From positions 735,966-799,965 of the forward strand of contig NZ_JAHVIA010000001.1 in NCBI RefSeq assembly GCF_019801965.1: a stretch of 64,000 nucleotides of DNA. The letters run 5' to 3'. The number at the start of each line of letters is the position of its first letter. Within the stretch, counting starts at the first letter, position 1. This document shows positions 18,199 through 27,133 of the stretch, in pieces. The position numbers were made by a program, and so were the translations under genes. This stretch comes from Salipiger bermudensis (GTDB lineage Bacteria > Pseudomonadota > Alphaproteobacteria > Rhodobacterales > Rhodobacteraceae). A model generated the notes under the pieces. It saw only the letters and a list, made by a program, of their open reading frames with translations. It was not told the DNA's origin and made no database searches.

Positions 18199-19078
18199 GC
18201 GCGACGCCTCGGGCAATATGCTGGGCGCGCTGTTCATGTGCGCCGCCATGACGCTTTTCGCCATCGAGGACGCGCTCTTCAAGTCGGTGACCCCGGCGCT
18301 GCCGCCCGGCGAGGCGACGCTTATCTTCGGTCTCACCGGCACCTCGATCTATGTCTTGCTGACCCTGCGCGCCCGCGAGCCGGTGCTGCACCCGGCCATC
18401 CTGCGCCCGAGCCTGATGATCCGCACGTTCTTCGAGATCGTGGGCCGGCTCTTCTTCGCCCTGTCGCTGGCCTACACGCCGCTCGCCGTGACCTCGTCGA
18501 TCCTGCAGGCAGCGCCCTTGGTGGTCACCGCAGGTGCTGCGCTGCTGCTGGGAGAAAAGGTCGGCCCGCGGCGCTGGATCGCCATGGCAGTGGGCTTCAT
18601 GGGGGTGCTGATGATCCTGCGCCCGACGCCCGACGCCTTCCGCCCCGACGCGCTGCTGGCCGTTGCCGGCATGATCGGCTTCGCGATGCGCGATCTCTAC
18701 ACCCGCGCCAGCCCGCCTGCGGTCTCGACCAACCAGCTCGGCGTGCTGGGCTTTGCGGTGATTATCGTGGCGGGCCTCATCATGCTGCCCTTCGACCCCG
18801 CCCCACCGCGCCTACCCACCGGCACGGAGCTCGGGCGCCTGCTGCTGACCGGCGTGGTCGGCGTCACCGCCTACACGGCGCTGACCCGAGCGATGAGGGT
18901 GGGCGAGGTCTCGGTGGTGGCGCCGTTCCGCTACTCGCGGCTGCTGGTGGCGCTGACCTTCGCCTTCCTGTTCTTCGGCGAACGCCCGGATCTCTGGACC
19001 CTCGCCGGCGGGCTGCTGATCGTGGTCAGCGGGGTCTACACGCTCCTGCGCAGCGGCAAGCCCCGCCGCGCGGCCTGA
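18191..19078 (+). CDS. DMT-superfamily (EamA) transporter
   Basis: 295 residues with ten predicted membrane helices in two EamA repeats, for example [18 protein letters not shown] at the start and [22 protein letters not shown] in the last pair. A GTG start lies inside the end of rnc, an 8-base overlap, indicating translational coupling. Such carriers export metabolites or amino acids; the substrate is unknown. Its place between rnc and era is not part of the conserved block and looks like a lineage-specific insertion. Confidence 0.88.
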   Translation: MAERDASGNMLGALFMCAAMTLFAIEDALFKSVTPALPPGEATLIFGLTGTSIYVLLTLRAREPVLHPAILRPSLMIRTFFEIVGRLFFALSLAYTPLAVTSSILQAAPLVVTAGAALLLGEKVGPRRWIAMAVGFMGVLMILRPTPDAFRPDALLAVAGMIGFAMRDLYTRASPPAVSTNQLGVLGFAVIIVAGLIMLPFDPAPPRLPTGTELGRLLLTGVVGVTAYTALTRAMRVGEVSVVAPFRYSRLLVALTFAFLFFGERPDLWTLAGGLLIVVSGVYTLLRSGKPRRAA

Positions 19079-19363
19079 TCAGAGCTTCTCGCAGCTGACC
19101 TCGATGGCGGCATCGCGCCGCGTGCCGCCAAGCGACTCCTGCGCCAGCGCGATGGCCTGCGCGTTCTTCGCCTTCCAGCGCTTCGCCTGGCTCTGGCACT
19201 CGCCGAGGGAGACGCCCTGCTCGCTGCCCTTGAGCGGCGAGTCGCGGTAGCTGCCATCGCCCTGCAGGGCGTGGATCGTCGGGACGTAGAGGGTCTCGGC
19301 GCTTGCCACCGTGGCCAGCCCCATCGTCATCAGGGCCAAAGCTGCCGCCTGCACCTGTCGCAT
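19079..19363 (-). CDS. Small secreted protein of unknown function
   Basis: 94 residues. A clear signal peptide (RQVQAAALALMTMGLATVASA, cleavage near residue 22) leaves a mature part of about 72 residues with two cysteines (ECQSQAKRW and VSCEKL) that could form a disulfide. AAGGAGATTTCG precedes the ATG. The stop lies directly against the stop of the EamA gene, tail to tail. I recognise no family. It is likely periplasmic. Confidence 0.65.
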   Translation of the reverse strand: MRQVQAAALALMTMGLATVASAETLYVPTIHALQGDGSYRDSPLKGSEQGVSLGECQSQAKRWKAKNAQAIALAQESLGGTRRDAAIEVSCEKL

Positions 19364-19502
19364 CGAAATCTCCTTGCGAGTCGCTCTGAAACGAGCCCTG
19401 CGGGATATAGGGCAGAGTGTCTTCCCTTACAGCACAGCGATCTATGGCTCTTTGGTCAAAAAACGATTATGTGATGCGGATCATTCCCCAACGGACCAGC
19501 CA

Positions 19503-20408
19503 ATGACCACACGCGCCGGATTTGTCGCCCTGATCGGAGAGCCCAACGCGGGCAAGTCCACCCTCACCAACCGTATGGTGGGGGCCAAGGTGAGCATCGT
19601 GACCCACAAGGTGCAGACCACCCGCGCCCGCATCCGCGGCGTCGCGATGGAGGGTGACAGCCAGCTTGTCTTTGTCGACACGCCGGGTCTGTTCAAGCCG
19701 CGCCGCCGGCTCGACCGAGCGATGGTCGCCGCTGCGTGGGGCGGGGCGGCAGATGCCGACATCATCGTCCTGCTGGTCGAGGCCCATCGCGGCATCACCG
19801 AGGGCGTTGAGCGCATCCTTGAGGGGCTGGCCGATCTGCCCAAGGGTCGCACCGTGGCGCTGGCGATCAACAAGATCGACCGCGTCGAGGCCAAGGTGCT
19901 GCTCAAGCTGACCGAGGATCTCAACGAGCGCTACGCCTTCGCCAAGACCTTCATGATCTCCGCCGAGAAGGGCCACGGCGTGAAGGATCTGCGGCAATGG
20001 CTGGCGGGCGAACTGCCCGAGAGCCCGTGGCTCTATCCCGAGGACCAGATCGCCGATCTACCGATGCGGATGATCGCCGCCGAGATGACGCGCGAGAAGC
20101 TGACTCTGCGCCTGCATCAGGAGCTGCCCTACCAGCTCACCGTCGAGACCGAAAACTGGGAAGAGCGCCCCGACGGCTCGGCCCGGATCGACCAGATGAT
20201 CTACGTCATGCGCGACGGCCACAAGGGCATCGTGCTGGGCCGAAAGGGCGAGACGGTGAAGGCCATCGGTCAGGCGGCCCGCGCCGAGCTCGAAGAGTTT
20301 CTCGGCCGCAAGGTGCACCTCTTCCTGCAGGTGAAGGTGCGCGAGAACTGGCTCGAGGAAGCCGAGCGCTATTCCGAGATGGGACTCGATTTCAAGGACG
20401 GCAACTGA
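19503..20408 (+). CDS. era: GTPase Era
   Basis: 301 residues from the ATG at 19503; longer in-frame extensions upstream read as non-coding. GTP-binding motifs: GEPNAGKSTL (G1), VDTPGLF (G3), NKIDRVE (G4) and the ISAEKGHG G5 region. The C-terminal KH domain contains YVMRDGHKGIVLGRKGETVKAIGQAAR, which binds the 3' end of 16S rRNA. Era is needed for 30S subunit maturation. It sits in the conserved rnc-era-recO neighbourhood. Confidence 0.97.
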   Translation: MTTRAGFVALIGEPNAGKSTLTNRMVGAKVSIVTHKVQTTRARIRGVAMEGDSQLVFVDTPGLFKPRRRLDRAMVAAAWGGAADADIIVLLVEAHRGITEGVERILEGLADLPKGRTVALAINKIDRVEAKVLLKLTEDLNERYAFAKTFMISAEKGHGVKDLRQWLAGELPESPWLYPEDQIADLPMRMIAAEMTREKLTLRLHQELPYQLTVETENWEERPDGSARIDQMIYVMRDGHKGIVLGRKGETVKAIGQAARAELEEFLGRKVHLFLQVKVRENWLEEAERYSEMGLDFKDGN

Positions 20409-20412
20409 CCCC

Positions 20413-20745
20413 GTGGCCCGTCTGACCACGCGGTTCTGGGTCGACGCCTATCTCGCACGGCTGTCGTTCCAGAACATCCCCGCCTACGTCACCGCCCATG
20501 GCGACGACCATGCCGGCGCTGTGCTGGTCAAGCTCGCGACGCTCGACGGCAAGGCGCAGGCCTTCACCCGCGGCTTCGACCTGATGACCGGCGCCCGGCA
20601 ATGGACCGAGCTCGCCTCGGGCGACGAGCGCGAGGTCGATGCCAGCATCGCCAAGCAGCGCAGCTTCGATCCCGATCTCTGGGTAATCGAGGTGGAGGAT
20701 CGCGCGGGCCGTCACCTGCTCGATGAGGACGGCCTCTCGGACTGA
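20413..20745 (+). CDS. DUF1491 family protein
   Basis: 110 residues from a GTG start four bases after the era stop. The sequence (LTTRFWVDAYLARL near the N-terminus, IAKQRSFDPDLWVIEVEDRAGRHLLDE near the C-terminus) matches the alphaproteobacterial DUF1491 family, which is routinely found beside era. The function is unknown. The tight spacing suggests co-transcription with era. Confidence 0.85.
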   Translation: MARLTTRFWVDAYLARLSFQNIPAYVTAHGDDHAGAVLVKLATLDGKAQAFTRGFDLMTGARQWTELASGDEREVDASIAKQRSFDPDLWVIEVEDRAGRHLLDEDGLSD

Positions 20746-20903
20746 AGCCCGGTCAGCCCTCCGACCGGATTGCCGGTGTCAGGATCGCCCTACGCCACTC
20801 GCGCTCCATGCCCACGAGCGGGCCGTGATTGTCTCTGGCGGCCTGCGCGCATCACGGCGAGGATGGGTGCCAAGGATGGCGCGACATCATTGGAGGCGAG
20901 AGG

Positions 20904-21281
20904 ATGAGTGAAACGCAAGCAGGCTGTCTCTGCGGCGCGGTGCGCGTCAAGGCGACGGGCGCGCCCGAGCGGGTCGGCATCTGCCATTGCCTCGATTGCC
21001 GCAAGCACCACGGCGCCGCGTTCTTCGCCGCCGCGATCTTCCCGGCCTCCGCGGTCTCCGTAAGCGGCAGCCCGGCCAGCTATCGGGGGCGGCATTTCTG
21101 CGCGCGATGCGGCAGCTCGGTATTCTCGCGCAGCGGCGACGAGGTGGAGCTGCATCTGGGCGCGCTCGACACGCCCGGCGCATTCACGCCCGACTACGAG
21201 CTCTGGACCTGCCGGCGCGAACCGTGGCTGCCGCCGTTTCCCGGGCTGGCCTCCTTCCCGCGCGACCGCGACGAGGATTAA
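20904..21281 (+). CDS. GFA/CENP-V-type zinc-binding family protein
   Basis: 125 residues from the ATG at 20904, with GGAGG 7 bases upstream. Zinc ligands are visible: CLCGAVRV, CHCLDCRKHHGAAF and CARCGSSVFS. The family is named after glutathione-dependent formaldehyde-activating enzyme, but many members have no shown activity. A second paralogous family member lies at 35780-36217. The stop overlaps the stop of the convergent membrane-protein gene. Confidence 0.85.
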   Translation: MSETQAGCLCGAVRVKATGAPERVGICHCLDCRKHHGAAFFAAAIFPASAVSVSGSPASYRGRHFCARCGSSVFSRSGDEVELHLGALDTPGAFTPDYELWTCRREPWLPPFPGLASFPRDRDED

Positions 21282-21874
21282 CGCAGCAGCCGGGCGATCC
21301 CCACCTGCAGCCCCCCGGCGCCGGCGAAGCTCACGCACAGCAGCGCCGACCAGCGCAGCACGCCGTCCCAGCCGATCCGGGTCGGATCGACGAAGAAATA
21401 GGGATAGGCGCCGTCGACCTGCCCGCGCAGCAGCGCGTAGACCACGTAGACCAACGGCCAGAGCAGCCAGCTCGCCGCGCTCGTCAGCGTCAGACCGTGC
21501 TTCGGCGCGCAGGTCAGCCAGAACAGCACCGTCAGGACCGGCGCCACCAAGTGCACCAGCCGGTCCGCCAGCGCGTCGAGCCCCGAGAGCTGGTTGGCCA
21601 GCAGCGCGTAGTAGACCACGCCGACGATGGCGATCCACAGCGTCAGCCCGCCGAGCCACAGCGCCCCCGCCATCCGCCTGCGCAGCGCCATCCAGGTGAA
21701 GCTCACGGCGACAAGCGCATTGGTGAGGATGGTGAAGTAGCGCGCGAGGTTCCAGATCGTCTGCGACGGCGCGAGCGCCGGGCTCTCGAGTGACGCGGTG
21801 ACGAATTGCAGCACCAGCCCCGCGATGGACACCAGGGCGATGAGCGTTGCGAAGAGATGCGCGCGACGGGTCAT
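21278..21874 (-). CDS. Pr6Pr-type integral membrane protein
   Basis: 198 residues with six predicted membrane helices (for example LFATLIALVSIAGLVLQFV, IAIVGVVYYALLAN and WLLWPLVYVVYALLRG). The order resembles the FAR-17a/AIG1-like 'Pr6Pr' family. VYYALL, DRLVHLVAPVLTVLFWL and AYPYFFVDPT are characteristic, including the conserved His. Eukaryotic relatives hydrolyse fatty-acid esters of hydroxy fatty acids; the bacterial role is unknown. The start at 21874 is chosen for the MTRRAHLF helix entry; it is divergent from recO. Confidence 0.7.
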   Translation of the reverse strand: MTRRAHLFATLIALVSIAGLVLQFVTASLESPALAPSQTIWNLARYFTILTNALVAVSFTWMALRRRMAGALWLGGLTLWIAIVGVVYYALLANQLSGLDALADRLVHLVAPVLTVLFWLTCAPKHGLTLTSAASWLLWPLVYVVYALLRGQVDGAYPYFFVDPTRIGWDGVLRWSALLCVSFAGAGGLQVGIARLLR

Positions 21875-21930
21875 GGGCTTCCCTTTGACGCAACTTGCCG
21901 ATCCCGGCAAGGCGAAGGATAGTCGCCCAC

Positions 21931-22659
21931 ATGGACTGGCGCGACACTGGCATTCTTCTCTCGGCCCGCAGGCATGGCGAGACCTCGGCGATTCTCGAGG
22001 TCTTCACCGCCGAGCATGGCCGCCACATGGGCGTGCTGCGCGGCGGCACCTCGCGCAAGATCGCGCCCTCGCTTCAGCCCGGCGCCCAGCTCGACCTGAC
22101 CTGGCGCGCGCGGCTCGAGGATCACATGGGCGCCTGGACCGTCGAGCCGCAGCGCTCGCGCGCCGCCAGCGCGATGTCGGACCGGCTGGCGCTGGCGGGG
22201 CTCAACGCGGTGGTGGCGCTGCTGTCGTTCTGCCTGCCCGAGCGCGAGGCACACCCGGCGCTCTATGCCCGGACCGAGCAGTTGCTCGACCTGCTGGGCG
22301 AGCCCGACCTCTGGCCGCTGGCCTACATGCGCTGGGAGATGGCGCTGCTCGACGAGATGGGCTTCGGCCTCGATCTTTCCGCCTGCGCGGTGACCGGCAC
22401 CAACGAGCCGCTCGACTATGTCTCGCCGCGCACCGGCCGCGCGGTGTCGGCCTTCGGCGCCGGCGACTGGGTGGCGCGGCTCTTGCCGCTGCCGCCGGTG
22501 ATGCTTGGCCGCGGCACCGCGCCCGACGCCGAGATCCTCGACGCGCTGCGCACCACCGGGCATTTCCTCGAAAATCGGCTGGCCCCGGCGCTCGGCGACC
22601 GGCCGCTGCCGGCGGCGCGCGGCCTGTTCCTCGACCGGCTGGCGCGACAATCAGGCTGA
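21931..22659 (+). CDS. recO: DNA repair protein RecO
   Basis: 242 residues from [26 protein letters not shown]. The N-terminal OB fold is followed by the alpha-helical domain with [25 protein letters not shown]. RecO loads RecA on SSB-coated DNA in the RecFOR pathway. The usual zinc-site cysteines of RecO are reduced to a single Cys in [10 protein letters not shown], as is common in alphaproteobacteria. It ends the era-recO neighbourhood; pgsA follows after 54 bases. Confidence 0.95.
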   Translation: MDWRDTGILLSARRHGETSAILEVFTAEHGRHMGVLRGGTSRKIAPSLQPGAQLDLTWRARLEDHMGAWTVEPQRSRAASAMSDRLALAGLNAVVALLSFCLPEREAHPALYARTEQLLDLLGEPDLWPLAYMRWEMALLDEMGFGLDLSACAVTGTNEPLDYVSPRTGRAVSAFGAGDWVARLLPLPPVMLGRGTAPDAEILDALRTTGHFLENRLAPALGDRPLPAARGLFLDRLARQSG

Positions 22660-22713
22660 ACTGTCGCGCGCGGCTCCCTTTCCTCGCCCGGAAAAGGGCG
22701 CTACGTATCGTCC

Positions 22714-23379
22714 ATGCGCTGGACCCTGCCCAACACCCTCACCGCCCTCCGCCTGCTCGCCGCTCCCGGCGTGGCGGTGATGTTCCTGTATTTCTCCCGT
22801 CCGCTGGCGGATTGGTTCGCGCTGCTGCTGTTCATCAGCGCCGCCGTAACCGACTGGTTCGACGGTTATATCGCGCGGACATGGAGCCTCGAATCGAAGC
22901 TCGGCGCGATGCTCGACCCGATTGCCGACAAGGCGATGGTGGTGATCGCGCTGATGGTCATCGTGGGCTATTCCTCGATGTCGCCCTGGCTGGTGCTGCC
23001 GGCGACCTTCATCCTCTTCCGCGAGGTCTTTGTCAGCGGACTGCGCGAGTTCCTCGGCGACACCGCCGGCACACTGAAGGTCACCAAGCTGGCGAAGTGG
23101 AAGACCACCTTCCAGATGGTCGCCATCGCTGTGCTGTTCGCGCAGGGCGTGTTCGAGCACTACCTCGCGGTCAGCGTCGAGGGCGTGCCGCCGGAGCAGG
23201 TCAGCGCCATCCTCAGCCGCGAGGCCGAGGACATCCACGGTCTGGCCTGGAAGGAGCAGGGCATGCTCTGGGCAGGCTATCTCGGCCTGACGCTGCTATG
23301 GATCGCCGCCTCGCTGACGCTGATCACCGGCTGGGATTACTTCGTGAAGGCCTGGCCGCACCTGAAGGACGACACATGA
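22714..23379 (+). CDS. pgsA: CDP-diacylglycerol-glycerol-3-phosphate 3-phosphatidyltransferase
   Basis: 221 residues. The CDP-alcohol phosphotransferase motif DG-x2-AR-x8-G-x3-D-x3-D is visible from DGYIARTW to LDPIADK. Membrane helices surround it. It makes phosphatidylglycerol phosphate in the inner membrane. A hydrophilic loop of about 50 residues (130-180) is longer than in E. coli PgsA. The stop overlaps the moaD start (ATGA). Confidence 0.93.
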   Translation: MRWTLPNTLTALRLLAAPGVAVMFLYFSRPLADWFALLLFISAAVTDWFDGYIARTWSLESKLGAMLDPIADKAMVVIALMVIVGYSSMSPWLVLPATFILFREVFVSGLREFLGDTAGTLKVTKLAKWKTTFQMVAIAVLFAQGVFEHYLAVSVEGVPPEQVSAILSREAEDIHGLAWKEQGMLWAGYLGLTLLWIAASLTLITGWDYFVKAWPHLKDDT

Positions 23380-23624
23380 TCGACGTGCTATATTTCGCCT
23401 GGGTGCGCGAGCGCATCGGGCTGCCCAAGGAGAAGATCGAGACCTCGGCCGCCACCGTGGCGGCGCTGGTCGAGGAGCTGAAGGCGCGCGAAGAGCGCTA
23501 CGAGGCGGCCTTTGCCGATCTTTCGGCGCTGCGCGTCGCGGTCGACCAGGAGCTCACGGATTTCGACGCGCCGCTCGCCGGTGCCCGCGAGGTGGCCTTC
23601 TTCCCGCCGATGACCGGCGGCTGA
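23376..23624 (+). CDS. moaD: Molybdopterin synthase small (sulfur-carrier) subunit
   Basis: 82 residues. Starts with MIDVLYFAWVRERIG and ends in PPMTGG, the ubiquitin-like C-terminal Gly-Gly that is thiocarboxylated. It donates sulfur to precursor Z in complex with MoaE. The ATG overlaps the pgsA stop by 4 bases and moaE follows 14 bases later, giving a pgsA-moaD-moaE unit as seen in many Rhodobacterales. Confidence 0.94.
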   Translation: MIDVLYFAWVRERIGLPKEKIETSAATVAALVEELKAREERYEAAFADLSALRVAVDQELTDFDAPLAGAREVAFFPPMTGG

Positions 23625-23638
23625 GGGAGGGCCGGGCG

Positions 23639-24109
23639 ATGTCGGATCAGGGCGGGCTTCGGAGCGGGCTTCGCGTCGTGGTGCAGGAGGCGCCGTTCGA
23701 TTTCGGCGCCGAGGCCGAGCGCTTTGCCGCCGGGCGCACCGATCTTGGCGCGGTGGTGACCTTCACCGGCGTGGTGCGCGACGTGGCCGGCGGGCTCGAG
23801 GGCATGGAGATCGAGCACTACCCCGGTATGACCGAGAAGGCGCTGACCGAGATCGCCAGCGAGGCGCAGGCGCGCTGGTCGCTGGGCGAGGTGCTGGTCA
23901 TCCACCGCTACGGCAAGATGGCGGCGGGCGACCGCATCATGATGGTCGCCACCGCCTCGGCGCATCGCCAGCACGCCTTCGAGGCGGCGGAATACCTGAT
24001 GGACTACCTCAAATCCCGCGCCCCTTTCTGGAAGAAGGAAAGCGCCGGCGGCGACCAATCCTGGGTCGCGGCCAAGGACGAGGACGAGGCCGCGCTCGAC
24101 CGCTGGTAG
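23639..24109 (+). CDS. moaE: Molybdopterin synthase catalytic (large) subunit
   Basis: 156 residues. Family motifs are LGAVVTFTGVVRDV, MEIEHYPGMTEKAL, VIHRYGKMAAGDRIMMV and the catalytic-lysine region FWKKES. It converts precursor Z to molybdopterin with sulfur from MoaD. GGGAGGG precedes the ATG. Confidence 0.95.
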   Translation: MSDQGGLRSGLRVVVQEAPFDFGAEAERFAAGRTDLGAVVTFTGVVRDVAGGLEGMEIEHYPGMTEKALTEIASEAQARWSLGEVLVIHRYGKMAAGDRIMMVATASAHRQHAFEAAEYLMDYLKSRAPFWKKESAGGDQSWVAAKDEDEAALDRW

Positions 24110-24170
24110 GCGAAAGCGCCGCGACCTTCGTCCCGGATCGCGCCGCTTGCCTTGCGTCGGATGTTCGCCC

Positions 24171-24187
24171 GGTCATATGATCTGACC
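24171..24187. promoter_or_regulatory. Inverted repeat upstream of the FadR-type regulator
   Basis: GGTCA-N7-TGACC is a perfect 5-bp inverted repeat 26 bases before the regulator's ATG. GntR/FadR-family proteins bind short TGGTC/GACCA-type palindromes, so this is a candidate autoregulatory operator. It is inferred from symmetry and position only. Confidence 0.45.
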
Positions 24188-24213
24188 AATTCACGCAAGA
24201 TCGGATCCCTCTC

Positions 24214-24984
24214 ATGCCCTTCCGCCCCGTGCATTCAGAGAAGCTCGCCGCCGCGGTGGTGCGCCAGATCGAGGAACTGATCCTGCGCGGCATCCTGCGC
24301 CCCGGCGAGCGGTTGCCGGCAGAGAGGGAACTGTCGGAGCGGCTGGGCGTGTCGCGCCCGTCGCTGCGCGAGGCGGTGGCCGATCTGCAGGCTCGCGGCC
24401 TGCTGAGCTCGCGGGCCGGGGCGGGGATCTTCGTCACCGAGGCGCTTGGTTCGGCCTTCTCCGACACGCTGGTGCAGCTCTTCGCCCGCCATGACGAGGC
24501 GGTGTTTGACTACCTGAGCTTCCGCCGCGACATGGAAGGGCTGGCCGCCGAGCGTGCCGCCCTGCAGGGCACCGAGACCGATCTCAAGGTGATCGACGCG
24601 CTGTTTGCCCAGATGGAAGCGGCGCATCAGAAGCGAAACCCGTCCGACGAGGCGCGGCTGGATGCGGATTTCCACCTCGCCATCATCGAGGCCAGCCACA
24701 ACGTCATGATGCTGCACATGATGCGCTCGATGTACCAGTTGCTGCGCGAGGGGGTGTTCTACAACCGCTCCGTCATGTTCAAGCAGCGCACCACCCGCGA
24801 GGCGCTGCTCGACCAGCACCGTGCCATCAACGTGGCGCTGCAGGCGCGCGATGCCGAGGCCGCCCGCGCCGCCGTCGAGGCGCATCTGAGCTATGTCGAG
24901 GATGCGCTGGCCGCCGACCGTCAGGCCGAGCGCGACGAAGACATCGCCCGCCAGCGCTTCGAGCGGGTCCGCACCAAGGGCTGA
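24214..24984 (+). CDS. FadR-subfamily GntR transcriptional regulator
   Basis: 256 residues. The GntR winged helix is at 12-72 (ILRPGERLPAERELSERLGVSRPSLREAVADLQARGLL). The C-terminal FCD domain has the metal-binding His pattern (DADFHLAIIEASHNVMM, LDQHRAINVALQARDAEAARAAVEAHL). It resembles PdhR/GlcC/LldR regulators of organic-acid catabolism. No catabolic operon is attached; the amtB-glnK pair is convergent. Confidence 0.9.
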   Translation: MPFRPVHSEKLAAAVVRQIEELILRGILRPGERLPAERELSERLGVSRPSLREAVADLQARGLLSSRAGAGIFVTEALGSAFSDTLVQLFARHDEAVFDYLSFRRDMEGLAAERAALQGTETDLKVIDALFAQMEAAHQKRNPSDEARLDADFHLAIIEASHNVMMLHMMRSMYQLLREGVFYNRSVMFKQRTTREALLDQHRAINVALQARDAEAARAAVEAHLSYVEDALAADRQAERDEDIARQRFERVRTKG

Positions 24985-25013
24985 GCCCGGCGCCCGGCCT
25001 CTGGCCCCAAATC

Positions 25014-25165
25014 CCGAGCCTCGTCCCTTGCCCGATGAAGAGGCATGATCCGGCGTCCCGCAGGCTGCAGGCGCGACCTTTGCGTTGCCAAGACCCCGAG
25101 GCCCTCCCCTCGCCTGAACAAGAGGCAGGACCCGGCGTGTCGATAAGCGCAGGCGCGGCGCCACC
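25014..25165. repeat. Imperfect tandem duplication in the regulator-amtB gap
   Basis: The 319-base gap 24985-25303 contains two diverged copies of a roughly 65-base unit offset by 81-82 bases. Shared blocks are CCCGAG, AAGAGGCA (25038 and 25120), CCGGCGT and CAGGCGCG (25069 and 25150). No convincing gene is present; a short open frame across it has no recognisable product. The amtB terminator occupies the right end. Confidence 0.45.
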
Positions 25166-25240
25166 CCGATCTCCCGATCATCCGCTTCGGCCCGCATCCG
25201 GGCTGCGCTCGCTTCACCGCCCTCCGCCGACCATCAGGCA

Positions 25241-25268
25241 ACAAAAAACCCGGGCGCGAACGCCCGGG
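25241..25268 (-). terminator. Rho-independent terminator of glnK-amtB
   Basis: On the minus strand a perfect 8-bp stem CGCCCGGG/CCCGGGCG with a 4-base loop is followed by TTTTTTG. It lies 35 bases after the amtB stop. Confidence 0.9.
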
Positions 25269-25303
25269 CAGTTGGTCACGAAAGGCTGATAGGAAGGAGG
25301 AGA

Positions 25304-26641
25304 TCAGCCTTTGGAGAATTCCGGGTAGGCCTCCATGCCCAGCTCGCCCATGTCGAGGCCCGCAACTTCTTCCTCTTCCGAGACACGGATGCCCATGACC
25401 AGCTTGAGGATGAACCACACGACCGCGGAGGTGACGACGGTGAAGATGCCGACCACAACGATGCCGTAGAGCTGCGTGCCGAGCGAGGCGTCACCGTTGG
25501 TGAATACCACGGCGATGGTGCCCCAGATGCCGCAGATCAGGTGGACCGGGATCGCGCCGACGACGTCGTCGATCTTCATCTTGTCGATCGCCGGGATGGC
25601 GAAGACCACGATGATACCGCCGATGGCACCGATGATGGTGGCTGCGCCCAGCGACGGGGTCAGCGGCTCTGCGGTGATCGAGACGAGGCCTGCGAGGGCG
25701 CCGTTCAGGACCATGGTGAGGTCGGGCTTCTTGAACATCACCTGGCTGACGATCAGCGCGGCGATGGCGCCACCGGCAGCGGCAGTGTTGGTGTTGGCGA
25801 AGATGCGCGACACGTCTGCGACGTCACCCACGGTGCCCATTGCGAGCTGCGATGCGCCGTTGAAGCCGAACCAGCCGAGCCACAGGATGAACGTGCCGAG
25901 GGTGGCGAGGGTCAGGTTGGAGCCCGGGATCGGGATCACGGTGCCGTCTTTGAACTTGCCGATACGCGGGCCGAGGATGATGGCACCGGTCAGAGCGGCC
26001 CAGCCACCCACGGAGTGCACAACGGTCGAGCCGGCGAAGTCGAGGAAGCCTGCTGCGTCGAGGAAACCGCCGCCCCACTTCCAGGAAGCCTGCAGCGGGT
26101 AGATGATCGAGGTCAGCACGATCACGAAGATCAGGAACGGCCACAGCTTGATGCGCTCGGCCAGGGTGCCCGAGACGATCGACGCGGTGGTGGCGCAGAA
26201 CATCAGCTGGAAGAAGAAGTCCGAGCCGGTCGAGGCGTAGGAGTAATCATCCGCGCCTTCTGCGGTCACGCCGACGACTTCAAGAACCGCGGGGCCCCAG
26301 ACGCCGGAGATGATGCCCTCGGAGGCCCAGGTGCCGAGCGGGTACATCAGGTTGTAGCCGATCAGGTAGTAGAAGATCGCGGCAAGCGAGAACAGCGCGA
26401 CGTTCTTCATGCACTGCATGGCGACGTTCTTGGAGCGGACCAGGCCGGCTTCCAGCATGGCAAAGCCTGCGGCCATCCACATCACCAGGAAACCACCGAT
26501 GAGGAAGAGCAGCGAGTTGAAGATGAAGACGGTGTCGGTCGAGGCGTTGACGCCCGGAGCGGGGCCCTCGTCCTGTGCCAGGCCCAGGGTGGGCAGCGCG
26601 ATCAGCGCGGCAGCCGGGGCGAGAGTCTTGAGAAGTTTCAT
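25304..26641 (-). CDS. amtB: Ammonium transporter AmtB
   Basis: 445 residues. A signal-like N-terminus (TLAPAAALIALPTLGLAQ) is followed by eleven membrane helices. The twin-His conduction site is in VVHSVGGWAALTGA and the second in IPVHLICGIWG. The family signatures WKWGGGFL and LILGPRIGKF are also present. It moves ammonium across the inner membrane; GlnK plugs it when nitrogen is ample. It is downstream of glnK by 39 bases, the usual glnK-amtB operon. Confidence 0.97.
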   Translation of the reverse strand: MKLLKTLAPAAALIALPTLGLAQDEGPAPGVNASTDTVFIFNSLLFLIGGFLVMWMAAGFAMLEAGLVRSKNVAMQCMKNVALFSLAAIFYYLIGYNLMYPLGTWASEGIISGVWGPAVLEVVGVTAEGADDYSYASTGSDFFFQLMFCATTASIVSGTLAERIKLWPFLIFVIVLTSIIYPLQASWKWGGGFLDAAGFLDFAGSTVVHSVGGWAALTGAIILGPRIGKFKDGTVIPIPGSNLTLATLGTFILWLGWFGFNGASQLAMGTVGDVADVSRIFANTNTAAAGGAIAALIVSQVMFKKPDLTMVLNGALAGLVSITAEPLTPSLGAATIIGAIGGIIVVFAIPAIDKMKIDDVVGAIPVHLICGIWGTIAVVFTNGDASLGTQLYGIVVVGIFTVVTSAVVWFILKLVMGIRVSEEEEVAGLDMGELGMEAYPEFSKG

Positions 26642-26680
26642 GTTCCGTTGTCCCTTGTAATCTTTGCGAACGAACCGCGA

Positions 26681-27019
26681 TCAGATCGCGTCAGCGTCGG
26701 TTTCGCCGGTGCGGACCCGCACTGCCTGCGCCACGTCCAGCACGAAGATCTTGCCGTCGCCGATCTTGCCGGTCTGCGCCGTCTTGGTGATCGTTTCGAC
26801 AACCTGGTCGGCCATGGAGGCGGCAACCACGATCTCCAGCTTGATCTTCGGCACGAAGTTCACAGCATATTCTGCGCCGCGGTAGATTTCGGTGTGGCCG
26901 GACTGAGAGCCGAAGCCCTTGATTTCCGTCACCATCATGCCGCGCACGCCGATACCGGTGAGCGCCTCGCGCACCTCCTCGAGCTTGAACGGCTTGATCG
27001 TCGCAATGATCAGTTTCAC
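26681..27019 (-). CDS. glnK: Nitrogen regulatory protein P-II (GlnK)
   Basis: 112 residues from a GTG at 27019, the standard P-II length. The T-loop has Tyr51 (GHTEIYRGAEYAVNFV), the uridylylation site, and the ATP-binding TGKIGDGKIFV. It senses 2-oxoglutarate and ATP/ADP and controls AmtB. Two inverted repeats with NtrC-like geometry lie 115-160 bases upstream. Confidence 0.96.
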   Translation of the reverse strand: MKLIIATIKPFKLEEVREALTGIGVRGMMVTEIKGFGSQSGHTEIYRGAEYAVNFVPKIKLEIVVAASMADQVVETITKTAQTGKIGDGKIFVLDVAQAVRVRTGETDADAI

Positions 27020-27133
27020 CTTGGTCCCTTTCAGTTTTGCAGACAGGTGCCTGCGGTATGCATGGGCAGAAAGCCGCCCGATGCCCCGCATTGGAAGAAA
27101 GCGCCCTTGTAACGCCCAACGGACTCCCCATTG

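Noticed and set aside
21798..23624. A 608-residue frame covering recO, pgsA and moaD
   Set aside because: Only its last 82 residues are real (MoaD, starting at 23376); the rest is an out-of-frame reading of recO and pgsA.
27035..27055. A sigma54-type promoter upstream of glnK (AGGCACCTGTCTGCA on the minus strand)
   Set aside because: GG and GC are separated by nine rather than ten bases and the first base of the -24 box is wrong, so I do not call it a promoter.
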